Below are positions 25,499 to 33,985 of a stretch of 64,000 bases of DNA, piece by piece (positions within the stretch are counted from its first letter, which is position 1; every line of letters starts with the position of its first letter). The notes beneath the pieces were generated by a model. The model saw only the letters and a program-made list of their open reading frames with translations. It was not told where the DNA came from and made no database searches. This stretch comes from Verrucomicrobiaceae bacterium. Lineage in GTDB: Bacteria; Verrucomicrobiota; Verrucomicrobiia; Verrucomicrobiales; Verrucomicrobiaceae. A program made the position numbers and the translations under genes. The stretch spans positions 124,001 to 188,000 of the forward strand of contig JABTUN010000003.1 of the NCBI GenBank assembly GCA_015075365.1. Reading direction: 5' to 3'.

Positions 25499-27181
25499 TC
25501 AGGAGTTCCGGTTCAACGTCCACTTCGGCACGCAGCCTTCATGCGCCTGTGAAACCGTCGCGGCGAAATCGGCGAGGTAGCCGAAGGGATGCGAAACTTC
25601 GACGGGTTCGGCTTTTCGAGCGTCGAGATCGGCTTTGACGGCGATGGTGCCTTGGAGGAGATCGAACTCGATTTCGTCATCGTCATGCACTTTGGCGATG
25701 GGTCCGCCTAAAACGGCCTCCGGGGTGCAGTGCACGCCCACCGCGCCGGCGGAGACGCCGGAGACGCGGCCATCGGTGATGAGCGCGACCTTGCCATACA
25801 GCTCCGGCACGGCGAGCGCGGCGCTGGCGACGTGCATCTCCGGCATGCCGAGCGCCACCGGGCCGCTGCCGCGGATGATGACGATGTGGCCGGGCTTGAT
25901 GCGGCCCTGCGCGGCGGCTTCGAAGACGCCTTTGCTGTTCTCGAAGCAGATCGCGCGGCCACTGAAGCGCGGCTCTTTGAGCGAGGACACTTTGAAGACC
26001 ATGCCGTGCGGCGCGAGGTTGCCAAAGCACACCTGGATGTCGGCGTAGTCTTTGAAGGGCTTGTCATGCGGCGCGATGAGGTCGTTCGGAAACGGCACCG
26101 CCTTCGCGTTGGCGAGATTTTCAGCCAAAGTCCGGCCGGTGACGGTCATGCACGAGCCGTCGAGCAGTCCGGCATCAAAGATGTGCTTTAAAAGCATCGT
26201 GGTGCCGCCGAGGCGATGCAGATCGACCATCGTGCCGCGTCCGCGTGGCGCGAAGCTGCACAGCACGGGCACTTTGCGGCAGATGGCCTGCACATCACGC
26301 AGCGTGAAGTCCACACCGGCTTCGCGGGCGACAGCGAGGAGGTGGATGACGCCGTTCGTGCTGCCACCGATGGCTGCGATGGCCGTCATGGCGTTCGTGA
26401 GCGACTGCTTCGTGATGATGTCGCGCGGACGGATGTTCCTTTCGAGCAGGTTGCGCACCGCCTGGCCGACGCGCAGGCATTCCTCGCGTTTTCCGGCCTC
26501 GATGGCGGGCATCGACGAAGTATCGGGCAAACTAAGACCCATCGCTTCCAGCGTGATGCCCCAAGTATTGAAGGAAGCCGCGATGCCGCAGCCGCCGGGG
26601 CCTGGGCAGGCCGTGCGGATGATCTGCTCGCTCTCGTCCCAGCTCATCGTGCCCTGCGCTTCCTTCGCGGCGGCGTCATAGACATCGAGGATGCTCGTCG
26701 ATTGGCCTTTGTGGCAGCCCGGCATGATGCTGCCGCCATTCACGATGAGTCCGGGGAAGTTCGTGCGGGCCAGCGCCATCGCGAAGGCCGGGCCGTTCTT
26801 GTCGCAGTGATGCAGGCCGATGATCGCGTCGTAGCTGTGCGCCGTGCAGATCATCTCCGCGCCGTTCGCCATGAGGTTGCGCGAGCAAAGCGAGGCCGCG
26901 CCGCCGATGTTGCCCTGCGTGATGTTGTCACTCACGGGGGAGACGCCGAACGGAAAGCCGATCATGCCCGCGTCCGCGCAGCCTTGAGCGAGCAGCTTCG
27001 CCAGCTCATGCGCGTGAACGTTGCAGATGTTTCCATCCAGCAGCGGCGTGCCGATGCCGATCTGCGCTTTGTTAAAATCCTCTTCTTTGAAGCCGAGGCC
27101 CCAAAAGAAGGCCGTGATGCCGCGCTGCCAGCCACGGGTGACGTTGCGCGAGTTCCAGTTGAGGGAGGGTTGGTCTGCCAT
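25499..27181 (-). CDS. ilvD: IlvD/Edd family dehydratase, probable dihydroxy-acid dehydratase
   Basis: A 560-aa iron-sulfur dehydratase. Family motifs include the cluster cysteine in GLHHCDKNGPAF, IVNGGSIMPG, a second cysteine motif CPGPGGCGIAASFNTWGITLEAMGL split across two strands, GGSTNGVIHLLA, and the C-terminal LITDGRVSGVSAGAVGVH and HDDDEIEFDL. In the valine/isoleucine pathway such enzymes make 2-keto acids from dihydroxy acids. Sugar-acid dehydratases share this fold and the GIGTPLLDGNICNVHAHEL variant, so that role cannot be excluded. It lies upstream of the FHA fusion gene with a 26-bp gap on the same strand; a functional link is not obvious. Confidence 0.82.
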   Translation of the reverse strand: MADQPSLNWNSRNVTRGWQRGITAFFWGLGFKEEDFNKAQIGIGTPLLDGNICNVHAHELAKLLAQGCADAGMIGFPFGVSPVSDNITQGNIGGAASLCSRNLMANGAEMICTAHSYDAIIGLHHCDKNGPAFAMALARTNFPGLIVNGGSIMPGCHKGQSTSILDVYDAAAKEAQGTMSWDESEQIIRTACPGPGGCGIAASFNTWGITLEAMGLSLPDTSSMPAIEAGKREECLRVGQAVRNLLERNIRPRDIITKQSLTNAMTAIAAIGGSTNGVIHLLAVAREAGVDFTLRDVQAICRKVPVLCSFAPRGRGTMVDLHRLGGTTMLLKHIFDAGLLDGSCMTVTGRTLAENLANAKAVPFPNDLIAPHDKPFKDYADIQVCFGNLAPHGMVFKVSSLKEPRFSGRAICFENSKGVFEAAAQGRIKPGHIVIIRGSGPVALGMPEMHVASAALAVPELYGKVALITDGRVSGVSAGAVGVHCTPEAVLGGPIAKVHDDDEIEFDLLQGTIAVKADLDARKAEPVEVSHPFGYLADFAATVSQAHEGCVPKWTLNRNS

Positions 27182-27300
27182 GAAGCCGTTGAGGCTAGCG
27201 AGCATCCGGCATGACGCAAAAAAGTGTCGTCGTCATTTTACGCGGGATCCCGGAGGCGCGGCGGCTTGAATACCGACTCAGGAGGGGCTATGATAATCTT

Positions 27301-27465
27301 ATGAAAACACGAATTCTGATCTTGATCGGACTGCTGATGATGACCGGCTGCCGCGGAGGCGGCGGGCCTGCCACACGCGCTGGGCGGGAGGTGGACAACG
27401 CCGTGAACTGGGTTGGCTACGGCGTGCGGCGCACGGGCGAGGGCATCCAGCGCGCCGTGAACTGA
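27301..27465 (+). CDS. small entericidin-like lipoprotein
   Basis: A 54-aa protein. MKTRILILIGLLMMTGC is a lipoprotein signal with lipobox M-T-G-C, followed by a short glycine-rich linker and VGYGVRRTGEGIQRAVN, a small amphipathic tail. Size and layout resemble the entericidin EcnA/EcnB family, which in enteric bacteria forms a lipoprotein toxin/antidote pair. Only one such gene is visible here. It is 3 bp upstream of miaA on the same strand and probably co-transcribed. The assignment rests on overall pattern. Confidence 0.65.
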   Translation: MKTRILILIGLLMMTGCRGGGGPATRAGREVDNAVNWVGYGVRRTGEGIQRAVN

Positions 27466-27468
27466 CGC

Positions 27469-28383
27469 ATGCCCTCCAATGCCACGTTTTTCATCGCCGG
27501 TCCCACCGCGTCCGGAAAATCCGCCTTGGCGGTCGAACTGGCGGCGCGCGTGGGCGGCGAGATCGTCAACGCGGATGCCTTCCAACTTTACGCCGGCCTC
27601 GACATCCTGACGGCGAAGCCCTCAATGGAGGAGAGGGCGCGCGTTCCGCACCATTTGTACGGCGTGCTGCCGCTGACGGACACCTGCGACGCGCAGCGTT
27701 TCCACGATCTGGCTGTCCCTGTGATCGCGGATATCCAGGCGCGCGGAAAAGCGCCGATCGTGACGGGCGGCTCCGGTTTGTACCTCAAAGCCCTGACGCA
27801 TGGCCTGGCCCCGCTGCCGCGAGGAGACGAGCGCATGCGGGCGGAGCTGCGCGCCCGCCCGTTGGAGGACAAGGTTGCCGAGTTGCTAAGATTGGACCCG
27901 GAGGCCGCCGCCACGGTGAATCTGCGCAATCCGCGCTATGTGGAACGCGCGCTCGAGATCTGCCTCCTGAGCGGGGAGCCGCAGTCACGGCTGCGCCAGA
28001 GTTTTGCCGGGGCAGGGACGCATGTGCGCGGAGTGGTGCTGGATTGGGAGCGCCAGGCGCTCTGCGCGCGGATTGATGCCCGCACGCGCCGGATGTTCGG
28101 GCTTGGCATCGTGGACGAGGTGGCCGCGGCGGGCGAACTGTCTGCCACGACTGAAAAAGCCATCGGAGTGCGGGAGATTCGTGCCTTGCTGGCTGGACAG
28201 GCCACGCTGGAGCAGACGGTCACGGCGATGCAGACGGCGACCCGCCAGTATGCGAAGAGGCAGGCCACCTGGTTCCGCCGCGAACGCTGTTTCCAAACGA
28301 TTTGCCTCGATTCATCATCCGCCGCAGATTACCCGCTCGAATCCGCCCTCCAGGTCTTCCATGAAGGGAATCCGGACTCCTGA
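27469..28383 (+). CDS. miaA: tRNA dimethylallyltransferase MiaA
   Basis: It prenylates A37 of tRNAs that read UNN codons, giving i6A, the substrate of MiaB. The 304-aa protein has a P-loop GPTASGKS (11-18), NADAFQLYAGLDILTAKP (the family's DSxQxYxxxxIxTAKP motif), VPHHLYG, GGSGLYLKAL and R-Y-x-K-R-Q-x-T-W-F as RQYAKRQATWFRR near the C-terminus. Unusually, the motif has NADAFQLY where most members have DSMQVY; the aspartate is retained. It lies between the small lipoprotein and aroB, all on the plus strand with gaps of 3 and 10 bp. Confidence 0.94.
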   Translation: MPSNATFFIAGPTASGKSALAVELAARVGGEIVNADAFQLYAGLDILTAKPSMEERARVPHHLYGVLPLTDTCDAQRFHDLAVPVIADIQARGKAPIVTGGSGLYLKALTHGLAPLPRGDERMRAELRARPLEDKVAELLRLDPEAAATVNLRNPRYVERALEICLLSGEPQSRLRQSFAGAGTHVRGVVLDWERQALCARIDARTRRMFGLGIVDEVAAAGELSATTEKAIGVREIRALLAGQATLEQTVTAMQTATRQYAKRQATWFRRERCFQTICLDSSSAADYPLESALQVFHEGNPDS

Positions 28384-28393
28384 TCACTGCCCC

Positions 28394-29536
28394 ATGCCAC
28401 CGCCCTCTCCCATCCGTCCCGTGTTCGTCAATCTCGGCCCGCGCAGCTACATCGTGCAGGTGGGCCGTGACCTGCTCAAGACCACGGGCCAGGAGGTGAA
28501 CAAAAAGCTGGGAGATCGCACGCGTTGCGCTGTGATCACCGACTCGAACGTGGCCCCGCTTTATGCGGAGACGGTGCTGAACAGCCTGCGAGAGGCCGGA
28601 AAGCAGCCTCATCTCATCACCGTGCCCGCCGGAGAGGCGTCGAAGTCGCTGTCCAGCAGCGAGACGGTCCTCAGCGAGATGGCGCGCGCCGGGCTGGACC
28701 GGAAAAGCTTCGCGGTCGCGCTGGGCGGGGGTGTGATCGGCGATCTAGGCGGCTTTTGCGCCGCGATTTACCAGCGCGGCATCCCCTATGTGCAGATGCC
28801 CACCACGGTGCTCTCCCAGGTGGACAGCTCCGTGGGAGGCAAGACGGGTGTCAATCTGCCGGACGCGAAAAACATGGTCGGCGCCTTTCACCAGCCGGTG
28901 CTGGTCATCGCGGACGTGGACACCCTCGCATCCCTGCCGGATCGTGAGTGGAACGAGGGCTTCGCTGAGATCATCAAGCACGCGGCGATCAAGGACCCGA
29001 GCCTCTACGACCAGATCGACGCGCTGGCGGACGGAAAAGGCGATCTGGCCGCTGTGATCCGGCGGAACATCGCCATCAAGGCAGCCATCGTGGAGGCGGA
29101 TGAGTTTGAGACGATCGGCACGCGCGCGCTGCTGAACTTCGGCCACACGCTCGGCCATGCCATCGAGGCGGCGGCAGGCTACGGAAAGATGCTGCACGGG
29201 GAGGCCATCTCCCTGGGCCTGCGGGCGGCCGCGTGGCTCTCGACGCAGATTTCCTCCCTGACCTCCGAGCACTACGAGCGCATCACGGGCCTGCTGCGCC
29301 GCTGCGACCTGCCGGTGGTGCTGGGGCCGGAGTTTGACACAGACGAGATCATGCGCATCGCACGCATGGACAAAAAATACGACAAGGGCAGCATCCGCTT
29401 CGTGCTCCTGCGCAAGCCGGGTGATGCTTACGTCAGCAAAGATGTGATCGAGGGTCACCTAAAGCAGGCGCTCGACGAGCTGCGCAAAGGACCTGGAAAG
29501 TCCACCTCCGGCGCGGCCTCCACGACGGAGCATTGA
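28394..29536 (+). CDS. aroB: 3-dehydroquinate synthase AroB
   Basis: It converts DAHP to 3-dehydroquinate, step 2 of the shikimate pathway, using NAD and a divalent metal. The 380-aa protein has ALGGGVIGDLGGFCAAIYQRG, TTVLSQVDSSVGGKTGVN and MVGAFHQP. Metal ligands are expected in EGFAEIIKHAAIKD (Glu), NFGHTLGHAIE (His) and LHGEAISLG (His). The length is normal. The start at 28394 gives the first residues MPPPSPIRPVFVNLG, matching the beginning of the fold. aroA lies at 47.3 kb. Confidence 0.95.
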   Translation: MPPPSPIRPVFVNLGPRSYIVQVGRDLLKTTGQEVNKKLGDRTRCAVITDSNVAPLYAETVLNSLREAGKQPHLITVPAGEASKSLSSSETVLSEMARAGLDRKSFAVALGGGVIGDLGGFCAAIYQRGIPYVQMPTTVLSQVDSSVGGKTGVNLPDAKNMVGAFHQPVLVIADVDTLASLPDREWNEGFAEIIKHAAIKDPSLYDQIDALADGKGDLAAVIRRNIAIKAAIVEADEFETIGTRALLNFGHTLGHAIEAAAGYGKMLHGEAISLGLRAAAWLSTQISSLTSEHYERITGLLRRCDLPVVLGPEFDTDEIMRIARMDKKYDKGSIRFVLLRKPGDAYVSKDVIEGHLKQALDELRKGPGKSTSGAASTTEH

Positions 29537-29579
29537 CAATCCATCGACACGCCCCACTCTAGAGCCGCCTCAAAACGGC

Positions 29580-29653
29580 GCGGGTGTAGTTCAATGGTAG
29601 AACACGAGCTTCCCAAGCTTGATACGTGGGTTCGATTCCCATCACCCGCTCCA
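29580..29653 (+). tRNA. tRNA-Gly (anticodon CCC)
   Basis: A 74-nt cloverleaf including encoded CCA. The acceptor stem is GCGGGTG / CACCCGC with discriminator T and then CCA (29651-29653). The D-arm region is GTTCAATGGTAGAAC. The anticodon stem CGAGC/GCTTG encloses loop TTCCCAA with anticodon CCC (glycine, GGG). The T-arm is TGGGTTCGATTCCCA. Confidence 0.95.
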
Positions 29654-29702
29654 TCGCCTCACTGCAAAGACCCCGGCGTTTCAACACGGCCAAACTGACA
29701 TC

Positions 29703-30320
29703 ATGCCCGCCTGGGATATCGAACTCCTCCGCCTCATCAACCAGACTTGGTCCGCAGACTGGCTCGATCATGCGATGCCCGCCGTCTCGGCAATCGAGGC
29801 GTGGATGCCTCCGCTGGTCGTGATCGCCTTCCTCCTCGTGCTGCGCGGCGGGCGGAAGGCGCGCGTGATGTTTCTCTCTGTCGCACTGGCAGTTGGCATC
29901 GGTGACGCGTTCGTGTCCAACACTCTCAAGAAGCTGGTTGGCCGTGTGCGTCCACGTGACGCGGTGGAGGGTGTCATCGTACGGGATCTGGGTATCGCCA
30001 GTCCGCCGACGATGCGCCTGTTTGTGCCGCCGGTGAAGTCTGCCAGCCAGCCCAATGGAGCTACGAATGGGAAGTCTTTTCCATCGAGCCACACAGTCAA
30101 CATGTTCGCCGTGGCCACCGTCGTGGCCTGCTTTTACCGGGGCGCGGGCATCGCCATCTATGGGCTGGCCGCTCTGGTTGCCTGGTCGCGTGTGTATTGC
30201 GGCGCGCATTGGCCGTCGGATATCCCGCCGAGCATCGCCCTCGGCGTGCTGACTGGGCTGGGGGTTGTATGGGGGCTGCGCAGGCTCGCCGGACCCAGGG
30301 TGATCGTTGGCCAGGCATGA
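29703..30320 (+). CDS. PAP2 superfamily membrane phosphatase
   Basis: A 205-aa integral membrane protein with all three PAP2 phosphatase motifs: K-x6-R-P as K76...R83P84 (KKLVGRVRP), PSSH at 127-130 for the PSGH motif, and SRVYCGAHWPSD at 162-173 for SRx5HxxxD (H169, D173). Hydrophobic segments surround these motifs. Such enzymes dephosphorylate lipid phosphates, for example undecaprenyl diphosphate, phosphatidic acid or lipid A phosphates, at the outer face of the membrane. The substrate is not evident. It begins 50 bp downstream of tRNA-Gly. Confidence 0.9.
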   Translation: MPAWDIELLRLINQTWSADWLDHAMPAVSAIEAWMPPLVVIAFLLVLRGGRKARVMFLSVALAVGIGDAFVSNTLKKLVGRVRPRDAVEGVIVRDLGIASPPTMRLFVPPVKSASQPNGATNGKSFPSSHTVNMFAVATVVACFYRGAGIAIYGLAALVAWSRVYCGAHWPSDIPPSIALGVLTGLGVVWGLRRLAGPRVIVGQA

Positions 30321-30447
30321 GGGATGTCGTGAAGTTGGTGACAACTTGGACGCGGAAGACCATGTGACCCGTCGCTTGCATTCCCCGCATGCCTGCTAGA
30401 CTCCGCAGCCTGATTCACGCATCTCGAATCACTCCTCACTTCCCATC

Positions 30448-31659
30448 ATGTCTCATCGAGTCCTCATCATCGGAGCCGGCGGCGTCGGCCGAGTCGTCAC
30501 CCACAAATGCGCCCAGCTTCCCGACGTCTTCGGTGAGATCATGCTGGCCAGCCGCACGAAGTCGAAGTGCGATGGCATCGCCGCCGAGTTGAAGCGCCCC
30601 ATCCAGACGGCGGGCGTCGATGCGGACAACGTGCCGGAACTCGTGAAGCTGCTCAAGAGCTTCAAACCGGAGGTCGTCATCAACGTGGCGCTGCCGTATC
30701 AAGACCTCACGATCATGGACGCCTGCCTGGAGGCCGGTGTGCACTACATCGACACCGCGAACTACGAGCCGCGTGACGTGGCAAAATTCGAATACCACTG
30801 GCAGTGGGCCTACCAGGACAAGTTCAAGAACGCCGGACTCACCGCGCTGCTCGGCTGCGGCTTCGATCCGGGCGTGACGAATGTGTACACGGCCTATGCG
30901 TTGAAGCACCACTTCAGCAAGATCGACACGCTCGACATCCTCGACTGCAACGCGGGTGACCACGGCAAGGCATTCGCCACCAACTTCAATCCCGAGATCA
31001 ACCTGCGCGAGGTCACCGCCAACGGCCGCTACTGGGAAAACGGCGCGTGGGTGGAGACGAAGCCGCTCGAAATCAAGCGCAGCTTCCCGTTCCCCGACGG
31101 CATCGGCCCGAAGAACATCTATTGCCTCTACCACGAGGAACTGGAGAGCCTCACGAAGCACATCCCGATGCGCCGCGCCCGCTTCTGGATGACTTTTGGC
31201 GACGCCTACATCAAGCACATGGAGGTGCTCGTGAATGTCGGCATGACGCGCATCGACCCCGTGATGCACAAAGGCACGCCGATCATCCCGATCGAGTTCC
31301 TGAAGACGCTGCTGCCGGAGCCCGGCACGCTCGGACCCGACACGAAGGGCAAAACCTGCATCGGCAACTGGATCGAAGGCACCGGCAAGGACGGCCAGCC
31401 GAAGCGCTACTACGTTTACAACATCTGCGATCATCAAGAGTGCTACAAGGAGACGAATTCGCAGGGCGTCAGCTACACCACCGGCGTCCCCGCCATGATC
31501 GCCGCCCGCCAGCTCCTCACCAACCCCGCCGAATATCGCCAGCCCGGCGTCTGGAACGTCGAGCAGCTCAATCCCGATCCCTTCATGGCCGATCTGAACG
31601 CCTACGGCCTGCCGTGGGTGGAAACCTGGCCAACCGAGCCGATGCCGGGGGAGGCATGA
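30448..31659 (+). CDS. carboxynorspermidine / carboxyspermidine dehydrogenase (saccharopine dehydrogenase family)
   Basis: A 403-aa protein with an N-terminal Rossmann motif VLIIGAGGVGRVVTHKCAQ (GAGGVG at 9-14), VINVALPYQDLTIMDACLE, YIDTANYEP and LTALLGCGFDPGVTNVYTAYA. This close pattern marks the carboxynorspermidine dehydrogenase branch of the Lys9-type saccharopine dehydrogenases. The enzyme condenses aspartate semialdehyde with a diamine (putrescine or diaminopropane) and reduces the product for spermidine or norspermidine synthesis. The usual partner, carboxynorspermidine decarboxylase, is not in the window. The asd gene at 17-18 kb supplies the aldehyde substrate in principle. Confidence 0.9.
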   Translation: MSHRVLIIGAGGVGRVVTHKCAQLPDVFGEIMLASRTKSKCDGIAAELKRPIQTAGVDADNVPELVKLLKSFKPEVVINVALPYQDLTIMDACLEAGVHYIDTANYEPRDVAKFEYHWQWAYQDKFKNAGLTALLGCGFDPGVTNVYTAYALKHHFSKIDTLDILDCNAGDHGKAFATNFNPEINLREVTANGRYWENGAWVETKPLEIKRSFPFPDGIGPKNIYCLYHEELESLTKHIPMRRARFWMTFGDAYIKHMEVLVNVGMTRIDPVMHKGTPIIPIEFLKTLLPEPGTLGPDTKGKTCIGNWIEGTGKDGQPKRYYVYNICDHQECYKETNSQGVSYTTGVPAMIAARQLLTNPAEYRQPGVWNVEQLNPDPFMADLNAYGLPWVETWPTEPMPGEA

Positions 31660-31671
31660 TCTTACATTCCA

Positions 31672-32943
31672 TCACGGAAACAGCCCTCGTATGGCCTTCG
31701 CCTCATGCACCCGCTGGATGCCCAGGCTCAGCGCGGCAAAGCGCATGCTGACCTTCCGTTTACGGCTGAAATTCAGCGTCTGCACGAAGGACTGCTCCAG
31801 GATTCGGTAGAGCTTGCTCATCACCTCTCCCTCGTCCCAGAAAAAGCTCTGCAAGTCCTGCACCCACTCGAAGTAGCTCACCACCACGCCGCCGGCGTTG
31901 CACAGGATGTCGGGGATCACAAAAATCTCCGACCGTTGCGCGATGATCGCGTCGGCCTCGGGTGTCGTGGGTCCGTTCGCACCTTCGGCGAGGATGCGGC
32001 ACTGGATCTTCGCGGCATTTTCCGCGGTGATCTGGCGCTCCAGAGCGGCGGGAACGAGAATGTCGCACGGGGTGACGAGCAGTTGCTCGTTCGTGATGGC
32101 CTCCGCGCCGTCGAATCCGACCACGCTGCGCGTTTTGGCGACATGTTCATCCAGTTTCGTCAGATCAATGCCGTTTGCGTTGTGAAGCGCGCCGTAGGCA
32201 TCGCTAACCGCGATCACTTTCAGCCCCATGCGGGAGAGCGAGGCTGCGGCAACCGCGCCGACGTTGCCGTAGCCCTGCACCACCGCCGTGGCGCCGCTGG
32301 CAGCGATGCCGAGCGTGTCCATGGCACGTGAAATGAGGTAGGCCACGCCGCGTCCGGTCGATTCACGACGCCCGAGTGAGCCGCCGATGCTCACCGGCTT
32401 GCCGGTGACCACCGCAGGCACGCAGTGACCGGTTTGCAGCGAATACGTGTCCATCATCCACGCCATCGTCTGCTCGTTCGTGCCCATGTCTGGCGCGGGA
32501 ATGTCGATCTGCGGGCCGATGAAGGGGATCAACTCCTGCGTGTAGCGCCGAGTCACGCGCTCCAGCTCGCCGGTGGAAAGTTCGCGCGGATTGCAGGTCA
32601 CGCCGCCCTTCGCTCCGCCGTAGGGCAGGCCGGTCAGGGCGCACTTCCAGCTCATCCACATCGCCAGCGCGGCCACTTCGCCGAGCGTCACGTCGTGGTG
32701 AAAACGCACGCCGCCTTTCGTCGGCCCGAGAGTGAGGTGGTGCTGCACGCGGTAGCCCATGAAGACCGTCGTGCTGCCGTCATCACGCCGCACCGGCATG
32801 GCCACGCTCACGCTGCGTTTGGGCATTTTCAGGCGGACGCGCGCGTTCTCGGGGATCTCCAGGAAATCGGCCACCAGGTCGAACTGCTGGCAGGCCATGC
32901 GGAAGACGGGTGAGTCATAGACTTGAGGGATCATGTTGCTCAT
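31672..32943 (-). CDS. Glu/Leu/Phe/Val dehydrogenase (probable glutamate dehydrogenase)
   Basis: A 423-aa amino-acid dehydrogenase. GPTKGGVRFHHDV and MSWKCALTGLPYGGAKGGV contain the conserved lysines of the substrate pocket; IDIPAPDMGTNEQTMAWMMD supplies the catalytic aspartate; TAVVQGYGNVGAVAA is the Rossmann NAD(P) motif. CNAGGVVVSYFEWVQ is typical of glutamate dehydrogenases. It links ammonium and 2-oxoglutarate to glutamate. The start at 32943 (MSNMIPQVYD) was preferred to a frame open 49 residues further upstream. It is divergent from deoC (91 bp between starts). Confidence 0.93.
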   Translation of the reverse strand: MSNMIPQVYDSPVFRMACQQFDLVADFLEIPENARVRLKMPKRSVSVAMPVRRDDGSTTVFMGYRVQHHLTLGPTKGGVRFHHDVTLGEVAALAMWMSWKCALTGLPYGGAKGGVTCNPRELSTGELERVTRRYTQELIPFIGPQIDIPAPDMGTNEQTMAWMMDTYSLQTGHCVPAVVTGKPVSIGGSLGRRESTGRGVAYLISRAMDTLGIAASGATAVVQGYGNVGAVAAASLSRMGLKVIAVSDAYGALHNANGIDLTKLDEHVAKTRSVVGFDGAEAITNEQLLVTPCDILVPAALERQITAENAAKIQCRILAEGANGPTTPEADAIIAQRSEIFVIPDILCNAGGVVVSYFEWVQDLQSFFWDEGEVMSKLYRILEQSFVQTLNFSRKRKVSMRFAALSLGIQRVHEAKAIRGLFP

Positions 32944-33034
32944 GGTGCCTTGAATTACGCTGCTGGCCGGATTTTTGCCACACGCTAAAATTGGTATCTT
33001 GACATTGCCGCCTGCGCCCGAACAACATCGCTCC

Positions 33035-33973
33035 ATGCCAGCGACCAAAGCGCCCGCCAATCTACGCCGTCTGTTCGACGAAATCGGCACAGTCGATCAT
33101 GTCGGCATCGAGGAACGCGTGGCGAAGTACACCACACGCAGCATCAAAAAGAAGTCCAAGGTCTTCGGGCTGCGCCTCGCGGTGTCGATGGTCGATCTGA
33201 CCACCCTGGAGGGCAAGGACACGCCTGGAAAAGTGGCCTCGCTTTGCCAGAAGGCGCTCTGCCCGCATGATCAGGGCGACGTGCCGCAAACTGCCGCGGT
33301 CTGCGTTTATCCTGCCATGGTGAAGCACGCCAAAAAGCACGTCGCGGGCACCAGCGTAAAGGTGGCGAGCGTCGCCACGGCCTTTCCGAGCGGCCAGGCA
33401 CCGCTCAAAACGCGCCTCGCCGAGGTCACCGCTGCTGTGAACGAAGGCGCGGACGAAATCGACATGGTGATCAACCGCGGCGCCTTTCTCGCCGGTGAAT
33501 TTGGCCGCATGCAGGACGAAATCGCCGCCGTGGTCGAAGCCTGCGGCAAAGCGACGCTGAAAGTCATTCTCGAAGTCAGCGAACTCGAAACGTACGACAA
33601 CATCCGCGCGGCAAGCTTTCTGGCGATGCGGGTGATTCGCCCGAATGACTTCATCAAGACCAGCACCGGCAAAACGTCCTCCAACGCCACGCTCGGCAAC
33701 AACCAGGTCATGCTGGAGGCCATTCGTGATCATTTCCTCGCCACGGGCGTGCCGATCGCGATGAAACCCGCTGGCGGCATCCGCACCGCGAAGCAGGCAC
33801 TGCATTTCCTCATCGCCGTCAAAGAGACTCTCGGCGACGAGTGGCTGAACAACCGCCGCTACCGCTTCGGTGCCTCCGCGTTGCTCAACGACCTCGTTCG
33901 CCAGCTCGAAAAAGAGCGCACCGGCGCCTATCAGGCCCCGTGGAACTTCAGCGAGGCCACCGAAGGCTATTGA
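33035..33973 (+). CDS. deoC: deoxyribose-phosphate aldolase
   Basis: A class I aldolase that cleaves 2-deoxyribose-5-phosphate to glyceraldehyde-3-phosphate and acetaldehyde. The 312-aa protein has CVYPAMV, VATAFPSG, GADEIDMVINRGAFLAGE, the Schiff-base lysine in DFIKTSTGKTSS and the assisting lysine in IAMKPAGGIRTAKQ. The longer form (over 300 aa) resembles those grouped with aldehyde dehydrogenases in Planctomycetes and Verrucomicrobia. It is 12 bp upstream of an aldehyde dehydrogenase gene, consistent with removal of the acetaldehyde or lactaldehyde product. No microcompartment shell genes are nearby. Confidence 0.94.
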   Translation: MPATKAPANLRRLFDEIGTVDHVGIEERVAKYTTRSIKKKSKVFGLRLAVSMVDLTTLEGKDTPGKVASLCQKALCPHDQGDVPQTAAVCVYPAMVKHAKKHVAGTSVKVASVATAFPSGQAPLKTRLAEVTAAVNEGADEIDMVINRGAFLAGEFGRMQDEIAAVVEACGKATLKVILEVSELETYDNIRAASFLAMRVIRPNDFIKTSTGKTSSNATLGNNQVMLEAIRDHFLATGVPIAMKPAGGIRTAKQALHFLIAVKETLGDEWLNNRRYRFGASALLNDLVRQLEKERTGAYQAPWNFSEATEGY

Positions 33974-33985
33974 ACCCGTTTTTGT

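Noticed and set aside
32944..33090. longer glutamate dehydrogenase N-terminus
   Set aside because: The extra 49 residues are basic and lack similarity to the family. The ATG at 32943 gives the expected N-terminus and leaves space for the divergent deoC promoter.
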